Assembly: GCF_003477885.1 (NCBI RefSeq)
Contig: NZ_QUEE01000014.1
Span: forward strand, 62,001 to 126,000
Direction of reading: 5' to 3'
Origin: Lachnotalea sp. AF33-28
Lineage (GTDB): Bacteria > Bacillota > Clostridia > Lachnospirales > Lachnospiraceae
Length of the DNA: 64,000 bases
Shown here: in pieces, positions 1-8,900 of the stretch
Position numbering within the stretch: the stretch's first letter is position 1
How the letters are laid out: every line of letters starts with the position of its first letter
Position numbers and translations under genes: made by a program
The notes under the pieces: generated by a model
What the model was told of the DNA's origin: nothing
The model's database searches: none
The model's input: the letters and a program-made list of their open reading frames with translations, nothing else

Positions 1-854
1 TCGGCGTCCATCTCCGCAGATACGATTTCTTTCTGAGTGATGTTTTTCTGTATCTCATAAGCGGCATCCGCCTTAGCCTTGGCTGCCTGCTGTTCCTGCA
101 TATAGGAAGCTTCTTTGACCAGCTTTAACTTGGCTGCCTCTGAAATCTCTGACTCCGCCTGCAGTCTGGCCTGCTCGCCGGCTCTTCTGGCTTTGGAAGT
201 CTCGATCTGTGTCTCTCTGTCCGCCTCTGCCTTGGCGATCTCGGCATCCTTCTTCTTTTCCGCGATCTGCTTTACGCCGAGCGCCTGGATATATCCGTTG
301 GAATCGTTGATATCCTTGATCGTGAACACCTTCACTTCAAGGCCCATCTCCATCAGCTCTGTCCCAACCACTTCCTGTACTCTGGCGGAAAATGTTTCTC
401 TGTCCCTGTAGATCTCCTCTACGGTCATATTGGAAACGATCTCACGCAGCTTGCCTTCCAGCACGTTGGTAGCCGTGTTGCGGATCGCCGTTTCGATTTC
501 CTTTTCATTGCGCCCTGTAAACTGCTCGATTGCATTGAATATGGAGCCCTGCTCATTTTTCACCTTGATTACGGCGGTGCCCACAACTCCGATGGGTACG
601 CCCTGGGACGACATGCTCTCTTCCGTAATCACATCCAGCTGGATATTGCCCAGAGAGATATAATCGATCCGCTCAAATACGGGGATTACAATACCGCCCC
701 CGCCGGTGATAATCCTCTTGTGCAGACCTGTTACAACCGCCGCCTTATCCTGCGGAACCTTTTTCCACATGGACAGGATCACCAGCAGTATGATCAGGAT
801 TCCCACAACGCAGGCGACAACGGTAACAGTGGTGCCACTCATCCAGTCAAACAT
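1..854 (-). CDS. Flotillin/SPFH-domain membrane scaffold protein (3' end outside window)
   Basis: The reading frame starts at 854 behind an AGGGAG-type ribosome binding site and runs off the window's left edge, so about 284 residues are visible and the C-terminus is missing. An N-terminal hydrophobic segment (about residues 7-29) is followed by an SPFH/band-7 domain, then an Ala/Glu/Lys/Gln-rich coiled coil with repeats such as AEKKKDAEIAKAEADRETQ. This is the flotillin order (FloT/YqiK). Flotillins anchor in the cytoplasmic membrane and scaffold ordered membrane domains. The NfeD-like gene lies 42 bp upstream on the same strand, the usual NfeD-flotillin pairing (compare yuaF-floT of Bacillus subtilis), so the two are probably co-transcribed. 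Family assignment is secure; a client or specific role cannot be read here. Confidence 0.9.
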   Translation of the reverse strand, partial: MFDWMSGTTVTVVACVVGILIILLVILSMWKKVPQDKAAVVTGLHKRIITGGGGIVIPVFERIDYISLGNIQLDVITEESMSSQGVPIGVVGTAVIKVKNEQGSIFNAIEQFTGRNEKEIETAIRNTATNVLEGKLREIVSNMTVEEIYRDRETFSARVQEVVGTELMEMGLEVKVFTIKDINDSNGYIQALGVKQIAEKKKDAEIAKAEADRETQIETSKARRAGEQARLQAESEISEAAKLKLVKEASYMQEQQAAKAKADAAYEIQKNITQKEIVSAEMDA

Positions 855-896
855 TTGTATTCCCTCCGTTTAGCTTTATATTAAGTGATTTCTCAC

Positions 897-1502
897 TCAA
901 GCTCTGTTTTCTTGCGCTTCTTCATACTTCCTGGCCAAGTCCTTAATCTTGACGATCGCCACGTTTCTCTCAAACCGCACGATGGAAACAATCTCATCCT
1001 GGCGGATGGTTTCATGCGGATCTTCCGCCTTGGCCGGAAACGAGTTCGTGATTCCGTCAAAGGTGCTTACGCTGATGGAACCGAAAGAACCTGGCAGTAT
1101 GGTATTCACAACTTTTGCGTCAAACAGCAGCAGCTGTTCCTTGGAATAGGTCGTATTCTCCACCTTCTTAAGCTTTTTAATAAATGTATGCACGATGACT
1201 GCCGCCACATAACCTGCGGCCACAGAAATCACATTCGTGAGCACCAGATTATCCCCGCGGTAGATCAGCCGGCCGCAGGTGCCAAACAGAAGCAGTCCCG
1301 CGCAGATGCTGTGAATGGACAACGGGAGCAGACCGATGGAGGTATCGCCTATATCCAGATCAAAATCTATGTGCAGACCGTCTAAGATACTGCTCACCGC
1401 ATCCCCCGCACCGTCTAACGCATCGAACAGACCGTGGAAAATCAGCATGACCAGAGGGACTGTGATCCCAATCACCATGCATATTGTATAAACTTTTTCC
1501 AT
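897..1502 (-). CDS. NfeD-like membrane protein, partner of flotillin
   Basis: A 201-residue protein with hydrophobic segments near residues 5-27, about 60-80 and 85-108, followed by a soluble C-terminal part (about 125-190) rich in beta-strand-type sequence. The layout resembles short NfeD/YuaF proteins, whose C-terminal OB-fold works with flotillins. No serine-protease N-terminal domain is present, so this is the short form. The start at 1502 has an AGAGGTGG ribosome binding site 7 nt upstream. It is the first gene of a two-gene unit with the flotillin. A weak -10 (TAGAAT) lies near 1540 on the minus strand, with no convincing -35. The assignment rests on topology and position; individual NfeD signature residues are weak. 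Confidence 0.75.
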   Translation of the reverse strand: MEKVYTICMVIGITVPLVMLIFHGLFDALDGAGDAVSSILDGLHIDFDLDIGDTSIGLLPLSIHSICAGLLLFGTCGRLIYRGDNLVLTNVISVAAGYVAAVIVHTFIKKLKKVENTTYSKEQLLLFDAKVVNTILPGSFGSISVSTFDGITNSFPAKAEDPHETIRQDEIVSIVRFERNVAIVKIKDLARKYEEAQENRA

Positions 1503-1613
1503 AAAACCACCTCTCTTTCAATCACATGAAGCAGTTGTTAGTCATATTCTAACACAAATCGGGCGTTTGGGGAAGGGAATTTCGCATTCGGAATTAAAAG
1601 TATTCCAGCTCGG

Positions 1614-1820
1614 GTTATTGTCCATGGCTTCCATAAACTTCCCGCGAATGACAGGGCAGAGTATGGTCCTCATAGGGACATGCTCTCGCTCCGTGAAGCG
1701 CGCAGCGGTTCTAATGCTGCAAACTACGCAGCAAAAGAACCGGCGGGCTTCAAGGGATCCCTATAAGGACCATACTCTGCCCTGTCATTCGCTGCTTTAT
1801 CGTCAGCCGTGTACAGTAAC
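1614..1820. repeat. Family A palindromic element, full-length copy A1 (207 bp)
   Basis: The ends are imperfect terminal inverted repeats (GTTATTGTCCATGGCT at 1614; reverse complement of GTTACTGTACACGGCT at 1820). Inside lies a 33-bp hairpin stem, 1646-1678 against 1758-1790, with one mismatch, and a 79-nt loop 1679-1757. The loop folds again into nested stems: TGAAGC 1694-1699 with GCTTCA 1747-1752, GGTTCT 1707-1712 with AGAACC 1736-1741, and TGCTGC 1715-1720 with GCAGCA 1728-1733. Conserved boxes flank the stem (TAAACTTCCCGC left, GCTGCTTTATCG right). A second 207-bp copy lies inverted at 45473, with 78 of 79 loop positions identical and compensatory changes in the stem. No ORF or transposase is inside. 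It sits in the gap between the NfeD-like gene and the Cys-rich miniprotein. Confidence 0.9.
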
Positions 1821-1846
1821 CCAGCTCGCACATCCGATGCTTACAC

Positions 1847-2011
1847 TTACAGAGTGTCTTCCTGTTTCCTGCCGCAGGATGCGCCTGGGCAGCAGCCGGA
1901 ACAGCCGCCGCAGCCGCAGGCGGATTTCCCGGCTTTTTTGTTTTTTCTCATTTTTATAACGATTGCGGCCGTTATGCCGGCCAATATTGCGATTATGATC
2001 AGATCTGCCAT
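1847..2011 (-). CDS. Cys-rich single-pass membrane miniprotein (FeoB-associated type), 54 aa
   Basis: A 54-residue frame starts at 2011 with a perfect AAGGAGG ribosome binding site. It has one N-terminal transmembrane helix (residues 3-20, ADLIIIAILAGITAAIVI), a Lys/Arg-rich linker, and a Cys-rich tail with seven Cys, including the cluster CGCGGCSGCC (residues 32-41). This is the layout of the FeoB-associated Cys-rich membrane protein family, which accompanies ferrous-iron transporters. No feoA or feoB is in the window, so the gene stands alone here. Regulation fits iron: the promoter has a Fur-like palindrome just downstream of the -10. A role as metal-binding accessory is inferred from family and operator, not shown. 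Confidence 0.8.
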   Translation of the reverse strand: MADLIIIAILAGITAAIVIKMRKNKKAGKSACGCGGCSGCCPGASCGRKQEDTL

Positions 2012-2026
2012 ATATGTCCTCCTTAA

Positions 2027-2041
2027 TGATAACAGTTATCA
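2027..2041 (-). promoter_or_regulatory. Fur-box-like operator of the Cys-rich miniprotein
   Basis: TGATAACAGTTATCA is a perfect 7-1-7 inverted repeat and matches the Bacillus Fur box (TGATAATNATTATCA) at 12 of 14 arm positions. The palindrome extends to AATGATAAC/GTTATCATT (2025-2043). It lies at about +3 to +17 of the predicted transcript, a classic repression position. Fur is the best guess; another metal-responsive repressor could use it. Confidence 0.7.
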
Positions 2042-2050
2042 TTTAACTCC

Positions 2051-2079
2051 ATTATACGTTTTATGTCCGACGTTGTCAA
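2051..2079 (-). promoter_or_regulatory. Consensus sigma-A promoter for the Cys-rich miniprotein
   Basis: On the minus strand TTGACA (2079-2074) is followed, after exactly 17 nt, by TATAAT (2056-2051). Both boxes are perfect consensus. A promoter this strong with an overlapping operator suggests tight repression. Confidence 0.85.
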
Positions 2080-2124
2080 CGGATGATGCAGCTTTCCGAA
2101 AGGCCGAAGCAGGAAGGCATACAG

Positions 2125-2155
2125 AAAAAGGTGCGGCCGAAATTTCGGCCGCACC
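2125..2155 (-). terminator. Rho-independent terminator of rpoBC
   Basis: A perfect 26-bp palindrome (arms GGTGCGGCCGAAA / TTTCGGCCGCACC, 2130-2155) is followed on the minus strand by a T-run (complement of 2125-2129). It lies 6 bp beyond the rpoC stop. Confidence 0.9.
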
Positions 2156-2161
2156 CTGTCA

Positions 2162-5100
2162 TCACTCGTCGATCTCCGCTGCAGACACCATCTCCTGAGC
2201 CTGCACATCGCTCTCCTCATTCATATCATCGGAAAAATCGTCCAGCACCAGATCGTCATCGAAATCGTCTGACAAAAGTATCTCGTCATCCATATTCATA
2301 TCCGTATCCAGCTTCACCGAACGGTAACGCTTCATTCCTGTACCGGCCGGTATCAGTTTACCGATAATTACATTCTCCTTCAGTCCGATCAGAGGATCCA
2401 CCTTACCGTTGATTGCAGCTTCCGTCAGAACCTTCGTGGTTTCCTGGAAGGAAGCGGCCGACAGGAAGGAGTTCGTCGCAAGTGAAGCCTTGGTGATACC
2501 CAGCATCGCCTGCTTACCTTCCGCCGGCTCTAAGCCCTGTTCGATCAGCTTCTCGTTCATATCGTTGAACTCCAGAACATCCATGGAGGTTCCGGGCAGA
2601 ACATCGCTGTCCCCGCCGGTCTCAATCTTGATCTTCTTAAGCATCTGCCTTACGATGACTTCCACGTGCTTGTCGTTGATCTCAACGCCCTGAAGACGGT
2701 ATACTCTCTGTACTTCCTGAATCATATAATCCTGAACGGCCCGCACGCCCTTAATCTTTAAGATATCGTGAGGGTTCACGCTGCCTTCTGTCAGCTCATC
2801 GCCGGCATCAAGCACATCTCCGTCCTGAATCTTGATGCGGGAACCGTAAGGGATCAGATAGGTCTTGCTGTTTCCTGTTTCCTGATCCGTGATCACGATC
2901 TCACGCTTCTTCTTTGTATCCTTGATCTGAGCCACACCGCCGAATTCTGCAATGATCGCGAGTCCTTTCGGCTTTCTTGCCTCAAAGAGCTCCTCCACAC
3001 GGGGAAGACCCTGTGTGATGTCATCGCCGGCAACGCCGCCGGTATGGAAAGTACGCATCGTCAGCTGTGTACCGGGCTCACCGATGGACTGAGCGGCGAT
3101 GATGCCGACAGCCTCGCCCACCTGTACCGGGCTTCCAGTCGCCATGTTGGCGCCATAGCATTTTGCGCAGACACCGATGTGGGACTTACAGCTTAAGATG
3201 GTGCGGATCTTGACGGAATCTCTGCCGAGCTTCTCAAGCACCTTCACCACTGCGGCCGCCCTCTTGGGAGTACACATGTGGTTGGCCTTCACCACCACTT
3301 CACCAGTATCCGGATCCACGATGGTCTCGGCGATATATCTGCCTGTCAGTCTTTCTTCCAGGCTCTCAATCACTTCACGGCCATCCTTAAAGGCTCTGAT
3401 CTCCATGAAAGGAATCTCCTTGCCTTCGCAGCAGTCGGTCTCGCGGATGATCAGATCCTGGGATACATCCACCAGACGTCTGGTCAGGTATCCGGAGTCA
3501 GCAGTACGCAGAGCCGTATCGGACAGACCCTTTCTGGCGCCGTGTGCGGAGATGAAGTACTCCAAAACGTCCAGACCTTCACGGAAATTGGATTTGATGG
3601 GCAGCTCAATCGTACGTCCGGTTGTATCCGCCATCAGACCGCGCATGCCGGCCAGCTGTTTGATCTGCTTATCGGAACCACGGGCTCCGGAATCGGCCAT
3701 CATGTAGATGTTGTTATATTTATCCAGCCCGGAAAGCAGCTCATGGGTGAGCACATCATCGGTCTCTTTCCAGGTCTCAATAACTTCTTTATATCTCTCT
3801 TCCTCGGTGATCAGACCGCGGCGGAAATTTTTCGCGATACGGTCCACCGTAGCCTGGGCCTTCTCGATCAGTTCCTTCTTGCATTCCGGAACGGTCATAT
3901 CCGATACGGAAACAGTCATGGCCGCGCGGGTGGAATAGGAATATCCCATCGCTTTGATGTTATCCAGCACTTCCGCCGTCTTGGTGGCGCCATGGATATT
4001 GATGACCTTCTCAAGGATCTGCTTTAAGCCCTTCTTGCCTACATGGAAATCCACTTCCAGCTTCAGCTCATTGCCCGGAACGCTTCTGTCCACAAAGCCC
4101 AGATCCTGCGCGATAATTTCATTGAAGATAAACCTTCCCAGCGTGGATTCCACATTGCCGGTAATCACTCTGCCGTCGGGCGTCTTCTTAGTGACGCGCA
4201 CGGTGATCCTGGAATGCAGCGTGAGCGCACCGTTTTCATAAGCCAGAATCGCCTCATTCACGCTCTTGAAACACTTTCCTTCCCCCTTGGCTCCGGGTCT
4301 TTCCTGTGTCAGGTAATAAATTCCCAGCACCATATCCTGCGAAGGAACCGCAACGGGGCCGCCGTCCGAAGGCTTTAGGAGGTTGTTCGGAGACAGCAGC
4401 AGGAAACGGCATTCGGACTGCGCTTCCACGCTTAAGGGCAGATGGACAGCCATCTGATCGCCGTCGAAGTCCGCGTTGTAAGCGGTACATACCAGCGGAT
4501 GGAGCTTGATTGCCTTGCCTTCCACTAGGATCGGCTCAAATGCCTGAATACCGAGTCTGTGCAGCGTAGGAGCACGGTTTAACATAACCGGGTGCTCTTT
4601 GATCACATCCTCCAACACATCCCATACCTCTGTCTGCAGACGCTCTACCATCTTTTTAGCGCTCTTAATATTATGCGCTGTACCGTTGGCCACCAGCTCC
4701 TTCATAACAAAGGGCTTAAACAGTTCGATCGCCATCTCCTTGGGAAGGCCGCACTGGTAAATCTTTAATTCAGGTCCTACCACGATAACGGAACGGCCGG
4801 AATAGTCAACACGTTTTCCAAGCAGGTTCTGACGGAAACGGCCCTGCTTACCTTTTAACATATCGGAGAGAGATTTCAGCGGACGGTTGCCCGGGCCGGT
4901 TACCGGCCTGCCGCGTCTGCCGTTGTCGATCAGCGCATCCACAGCTTCCTGCAGCATTCTCTTTTCATTTCTTACAATAATATCAGGTGCGCCCAGCTCC
5001 AAAAGCCTTGCCAGACGGTTGTTTCTATTGATAATCCTGCGGTACAGGTCATTTAAATCCGAGGTGGCGAAACGGCCGCCGTCAAGCTGCACCATAGGCC

Positions 5101-5836
5101 TAAGATCAGGAGGAATGACCGGAACCACATCCATGATCATCCATTCCGGCTTGTTGCCGGAGGTGCGGAATGCTTCCACCACTTCCAGGCGCTTAATGAT
5201 GCGGGCGCGCTTTTGTCCGGTGGCGTCCTTCAGCCCTCTCTTTAATTCATCGGAATCCTTTTCCAAATCGATGGCTTTTAACAGTTCCTGGATCGCTTCT
5301 GCTCCCATTCCCACGCGGAAACGGTTGCCCCAGGTATCATAGGCATCCCTGTATTCCTTCTCTGACAGCACCTGTTTGTACTGCAGATTGGTGTCTCCCG
5401 CATCCAAAACGATATAGGACGCGAAATACAGCACCTTTTCAAGGGTTCGCGGGGACAGGTCCAGGATCAGACCCATACGGCTCGGGATTCCCTTGAAATA
5501 CCAGATATGAGATACCGGCGCAGCCAGTTTGATATGGCCCATACGCTCACGGCGGACGCTGGCTTTCGTAACCTCAACGCCGCAGCGGTCGCAGATTACA
5601 CCCTTATATCTGATCTTTTTATATTTACCGCAATGGCATTCCCAGTCCTTGCTGGGCCCGAAAATCCTCTCGCAGAACAGACCGTCTTTTTCCGGCTTTA
5701 ATGTCCTGTAGTTGATGGTCTCCGGCTTTTTCACCTCGCCTCTGGACCACTCCAGAATCTTTTCGGGAGACGCCAGTCCGATACGGATGGCGTCAAATAC
5801 CAAAGGTTTATACGTTTCGTTTGTTGTTCCAGGCAT
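2162..5836 (-). CDS. rpoC: DNA-directed RNA polymerase subunit beta'
   Basis: A 1224-residue beta' subunit of the core RNA polymerase. Visible signatures are the N-terminal zinc-binding motif (CHCGKYKKIRYKGVICDRCG), the active-site Mg loop NADFDGDQMAVH, the HTGG trigger-helix region (TMRTFHTGGVAG), the second zinc site (CKSHIGVCAKCYG), and IGIIAAQSIGEPGTQL-like sequence. The ATG at 5836 is chosen because GGGAG lies about 10 nt upstream; a GTG at 5845 is too close to that site. It follows rpoB after 85 bp, and a strong terminator follows it. It ends in an acidic tail, as in other Firmicutes. Confidence 0.98.
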   Translation of the reverse strand: MPGTTNETYKPLVFDAIRIGLASPEKILEWSRGEVKKPETINYRTLKPEKDGLFCERIFGPSKDWECHCGKYKKIRYKGVICDRCGVEVTKASVRRERMGHIKLAAPVSHIWYFKGIPSRMGLILDLSPRTLEKVLYFASYIVLDAGDTNLQYKQVLSEKEYRDAYDTWGNRFRVGMGAEAIQELLKAIDLEKDSDELKRGLKDATGQKRARIIKRLEVVEAFRTSGNKPEWMIMDVVPVIPPDLRPMVQLDGGRFATSDLNDLYRRIINRNNRLARLLELGAPDIIVRNEKRMLQEAVDALIDNGRRGRPVTGPGNRPLKSLSDMLKGKQGRFRQNLLGKRVDYSGRSVIVVGPELKIYQCGLPKEMAIELFKPFVMKELVANGTAHNIKSAKKMVERLQTEVWDVLEDVIKEHPVMLNRAPTLHRLGIQAFEPILVEGKAIKLHPLVCTAYNADFDGDQMAVHLPLSVEAQSECRFLLLSPNNLLKPSDGGPVAVPSQDMVLGIYYLTQERPGAKGEGKCFKSVNEAILAYENGALTLHSRITVRVTKKTPDGRVITGNVESTLGRFIFNEIIAQDLGFVDRSVPGNELKLEVDFHVGKKGLKQILEKVINIHGATKTAEVLDNIKAMGYSYSTRAAMTVSVSDMTVPECKKELIEKAQATVDRIAKNFRRGLITEEERYKEVIETWKETDDVLTHELLSGLDKYNNIYMMADSGARGSDKQIKQLAGMRGLMADTTGRTIELPIKSNFREGLDVLEYFISAHGARKGLSDTALRTADSGYLTRRLVDVSQDLIIRETDCCEGKEIPFMEIRAFKDGREVIESLEERLTGRYIAETIVDPDTGEVVVKANHMCTPKRAAAVVKVLEKLGRDSVKIRTILSCKSHIGVCAKCYGANMATGSPVQVGEAVGIIAAQSIGEPGTQLTMRTFHTGGVAGDDITQGLPRVEELFEARKPKGLAIIAEFGGVAQIKDTKKKREIVITDQETGNSKTYLIPYGSRIKIQDGDVLDAGDELTEGSVNPHDILKIKGVRAVQDYMIQEVQRVYRLQGVEINDKHVEVIVRQMLKKIKIETGGDSDVLPGTSMDVLEFNDMNEKLIEQGLEPAEGKQAMLGITKASLATNSFLSAASFQETTKVLTEAAINGKVDPLIGLKENVIIGKLIPAGTGMKRYRSVKLDTDMNMDDEILLSDDFDDDLVLDDFSDDMNEESDVQAQEMVSAAEIDE

Positions 5837-5921
5837 GAGTGGCACTCCCTTCTATATTTACCTTAAGTTACCCCTTTATGACGTGTGCGCCTCCGGCTTT
5901 ACACGGAGCCAGCGCCATCCG

Positions 5922-8900
5922 TCATTCGATTTCGGCAGGCTCGTCATCGATTTCTTCGATATCTTCCAGATCCGAGAAATCATCCTCTTCCGTGTAATCA
6001 TCGTCAACAACCGGGACTAACTCTTCGCCTTCAAATTCCTGCTGCTGATATCCCATATCATCATAGGACTCATTAAAGTGCCTGTCATCCCCTTCAATCA
6101 GGTTACGATAATCGGTCTCGCCGTAATCCACCGTCTCCATCAGTTCCACTTCCGTGTTGTCATCACGCAGCAGCTTCACATCCAGACCCAGGGACTGCAG
6201 TTCCTTTAACAGCACCTTGAAAGACTCCGGAATACCTGGCTCTGGAATATTCTCACCCTTAATGATCGCTTCGTAGGTCTTCACACGTCCGACCACATCA
6301 TCCGATTTAACAGTCAGGATCTCCTGCAGGGTGTAGGCCGCGCCGTATGCCTCCAGCGCCCAAACCTCCATCTCGCCGAATCTCTGTCCGCCGAACTGCG
6401 CTTTACCGCCCAGAGGCTGCTGGGTTACCAGGGAGTATGGTCCGGTAGAACGCGCATGGATCTTATCGTCTACCAGATGATGCAGCTTGAGGTAATGCAT
6501 GTGTCCGATTGTAACCGGGCTGTCAAATTCCTCGCCGGTACGTCCGTCGCGCAGGCGGACTTTACCGTCTCTGGAGATCGGCACGCCCTTCCAGAGCTCT
6601 CTGTGCTCCAGGTGGCTTCCCAGATAATCCATCACTTCCGGAACCAGCTCTTTTTCATGCTTTTCTTTAAATTCCTCCCAGGACAGGTTCACATAATCGT
6701 TGGCCAGGTCCAGGGTATCCATAATATCAATTTCCTTCGCGCCGTCAAATACCGGGGTGGATACATTAAAGCCCAGGGCCCTTGCGGCCAGACTCAAATG
6801 GATCTCCAGCACCTGCCCGATATTCATACGGGAAGGAACGCCCAGAGGATTGAGCACGATGTCCAGAGGACGGCCGTTGGGTAAGAAGGGCATATCCTCG
6901 ATCGGGAGCACGCGTGAAACAACACCCTTGTTGCCGTGGCGGCCTGCCATCTTATCGCCTACGGAGATCTTTCTCTTCTGCGCGATGTAGATGCGGACAG
7001 TCTGGTTAACGCCGGGTGAGAGCTCATCGCCGTTTTCCCTGGTAAATACCTTGGCATCCACCACGATGCCGTAAGCGCCGTGAGGAACCTTAAGGGATGT
7101 ATCCCTTACTTCTCTGGCCTTCTCACCGAAAATCGCGCGTAAGAGACGCTCCTCTGCGGTCAGCTCTGTCTCTCCCTTGGGAGTTACTTTGCCCACCAGG
7201 ATATCGCCGGCGCGCACCTCAGCTCCGATGCGGATAATTCCCCTCTCATCCAGATCCTTCAGCGCGTCTTCGCCTACGCCCGGCACATCGCGGGTGATCT
7301 CTTCCGGCCCCAGTTTGGTATCACGGGCTTCCGCCTCGTATTCCTCGATATGGACCGAAGTATATACATCGTCCTGCACCAGCCTCTCGCTGATCAGAAC
7401 TGCGTCCTCATAGTTATATCCTTCCCAGGTCATAAATCCGATCAAAGGATTCTTGCCCAGAGCGATCTCTCCGTTATCGGTAGAAGGGCCGTCGGCAATG
7501 ACATCGCCGGCCTTCACCTTATCGCCCTTATAGACGATGGGCTTCTGGTTGTAACAGTTGCTCTGGTTGCTTCTCTTGAATTTGATCAGATGATACACAT
7601 CCCTGCTGCCGTCATCATTTTTAATGATGATCTCATTGGATGCGGAGCGCTCGATCACGCCGTCCTTCTTCGCGATCACGCAGACGCCCGAGTCAACGGC
7701 GGCCTTCTCTTCCATACCGGTGCCCACAACCGGAGCCTCGGTGAGCAAAAGCGGCACTGCCTGACGCTGCATGTTGGAACCCATCAGCGCACGGTTGGCA
7801 TCATCGTTCTGTAAAAACGGAATCATGGATGTCGCCACGGAAAATACCATCTTCGGCGATACGTCCATCAGATCCACGCTCTTCTTTTCAAATTCGGATG
7901 TTTCCTCGCGGAAACGTCCGGATACATTGTTATGCACGAAATGGCCGTCGTCATCCAGGGGCTCATTCGCCTGCGCCACGATATAGTTATCCTCTTCGTC
8001 CGCAGTCAGATAAACCACCTGATCGGTTACGACCGGATTCTTCGGATCCGTCTTGTCCACAACACGGTAAGGCGCCTCCACAAAGCCGTATTCGTTCACC
8101 CTCGCATAGGTTGCCAGAGAGTTGATCAGACCGATGTTAGGACCTTCCGGAGTCTCAATCGGGCACATACGTCCGTAATGGGAGTAGTGAACATCGCGGA
8201 CCTCGAATCCCGCACGGTCTCTGGACAGACCGCCGGGGCCCAATGCGGACAGACGTCTCTTGTGGGTCAGCTCCGCTAACGGGTTGTTCTGATCCATGAA
8301 CTGTGACAGCTGGGAGCTTCCGAAGAACTCTTTCACCGCCGCGGTCACCGGTTTGATATTGATCAGGGACTGAGGGGAAACCCCTTCAATGTCCTGAGTG
8401 GTCATTCTCTCCCGTACCACACGCTCCATTCTGGAAAGTCCGATGCGGTACTGGTTCTGCAGAAGCTCGCCTACGGCGCGGATCCGGCGGTTGCCCAGAT
8501 GATCGATGTCATCGCTGTTGCCGATGCCGTACTCCAGATGCATATTATAATTGATGGAAGCGAATATATCTTCCTTAGTAATGTGCTTGGGAATCAGGCT
8601 GTGTACATTTTTGCGCACGGCCTCCTTCAGTTCTTCTCCGGAATAGTTATTTAACAGTTCCATCAGAACCGGATAATACACATTTTCCGTCACGCCGGCA
8701 GATCTGGGATCAAAATCCACATACGCGGACATATCCACCATCAGGTTGCTTAAAACCTTGCAGTTTCTAGTCTCGGTCTGGATCATGACATAAGAAACGC
8801 CGCTGTTCTGGATATCCGTTGACAGCGCTTTGTTCACGGTCGTGCCCGCGGACGCGATAATTTCACCGGTGGAAAGATCCACAACATCTTCCGCCAGCAC

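Noticed and set aside
1614..1820. Family A as a retron or group II intron remnant
   Set aside because: The folded loop and stem invite the idea, but there is no reverse transcriptase, no domain V-like GAAA/AGC helix, and no branching-G context within reach.
3278..4027. Long plus-strand frame opposite rpoC
   Set aside because: Fully covered by the rpoC coding strand; no ribosome binding site and no recognisable protein.
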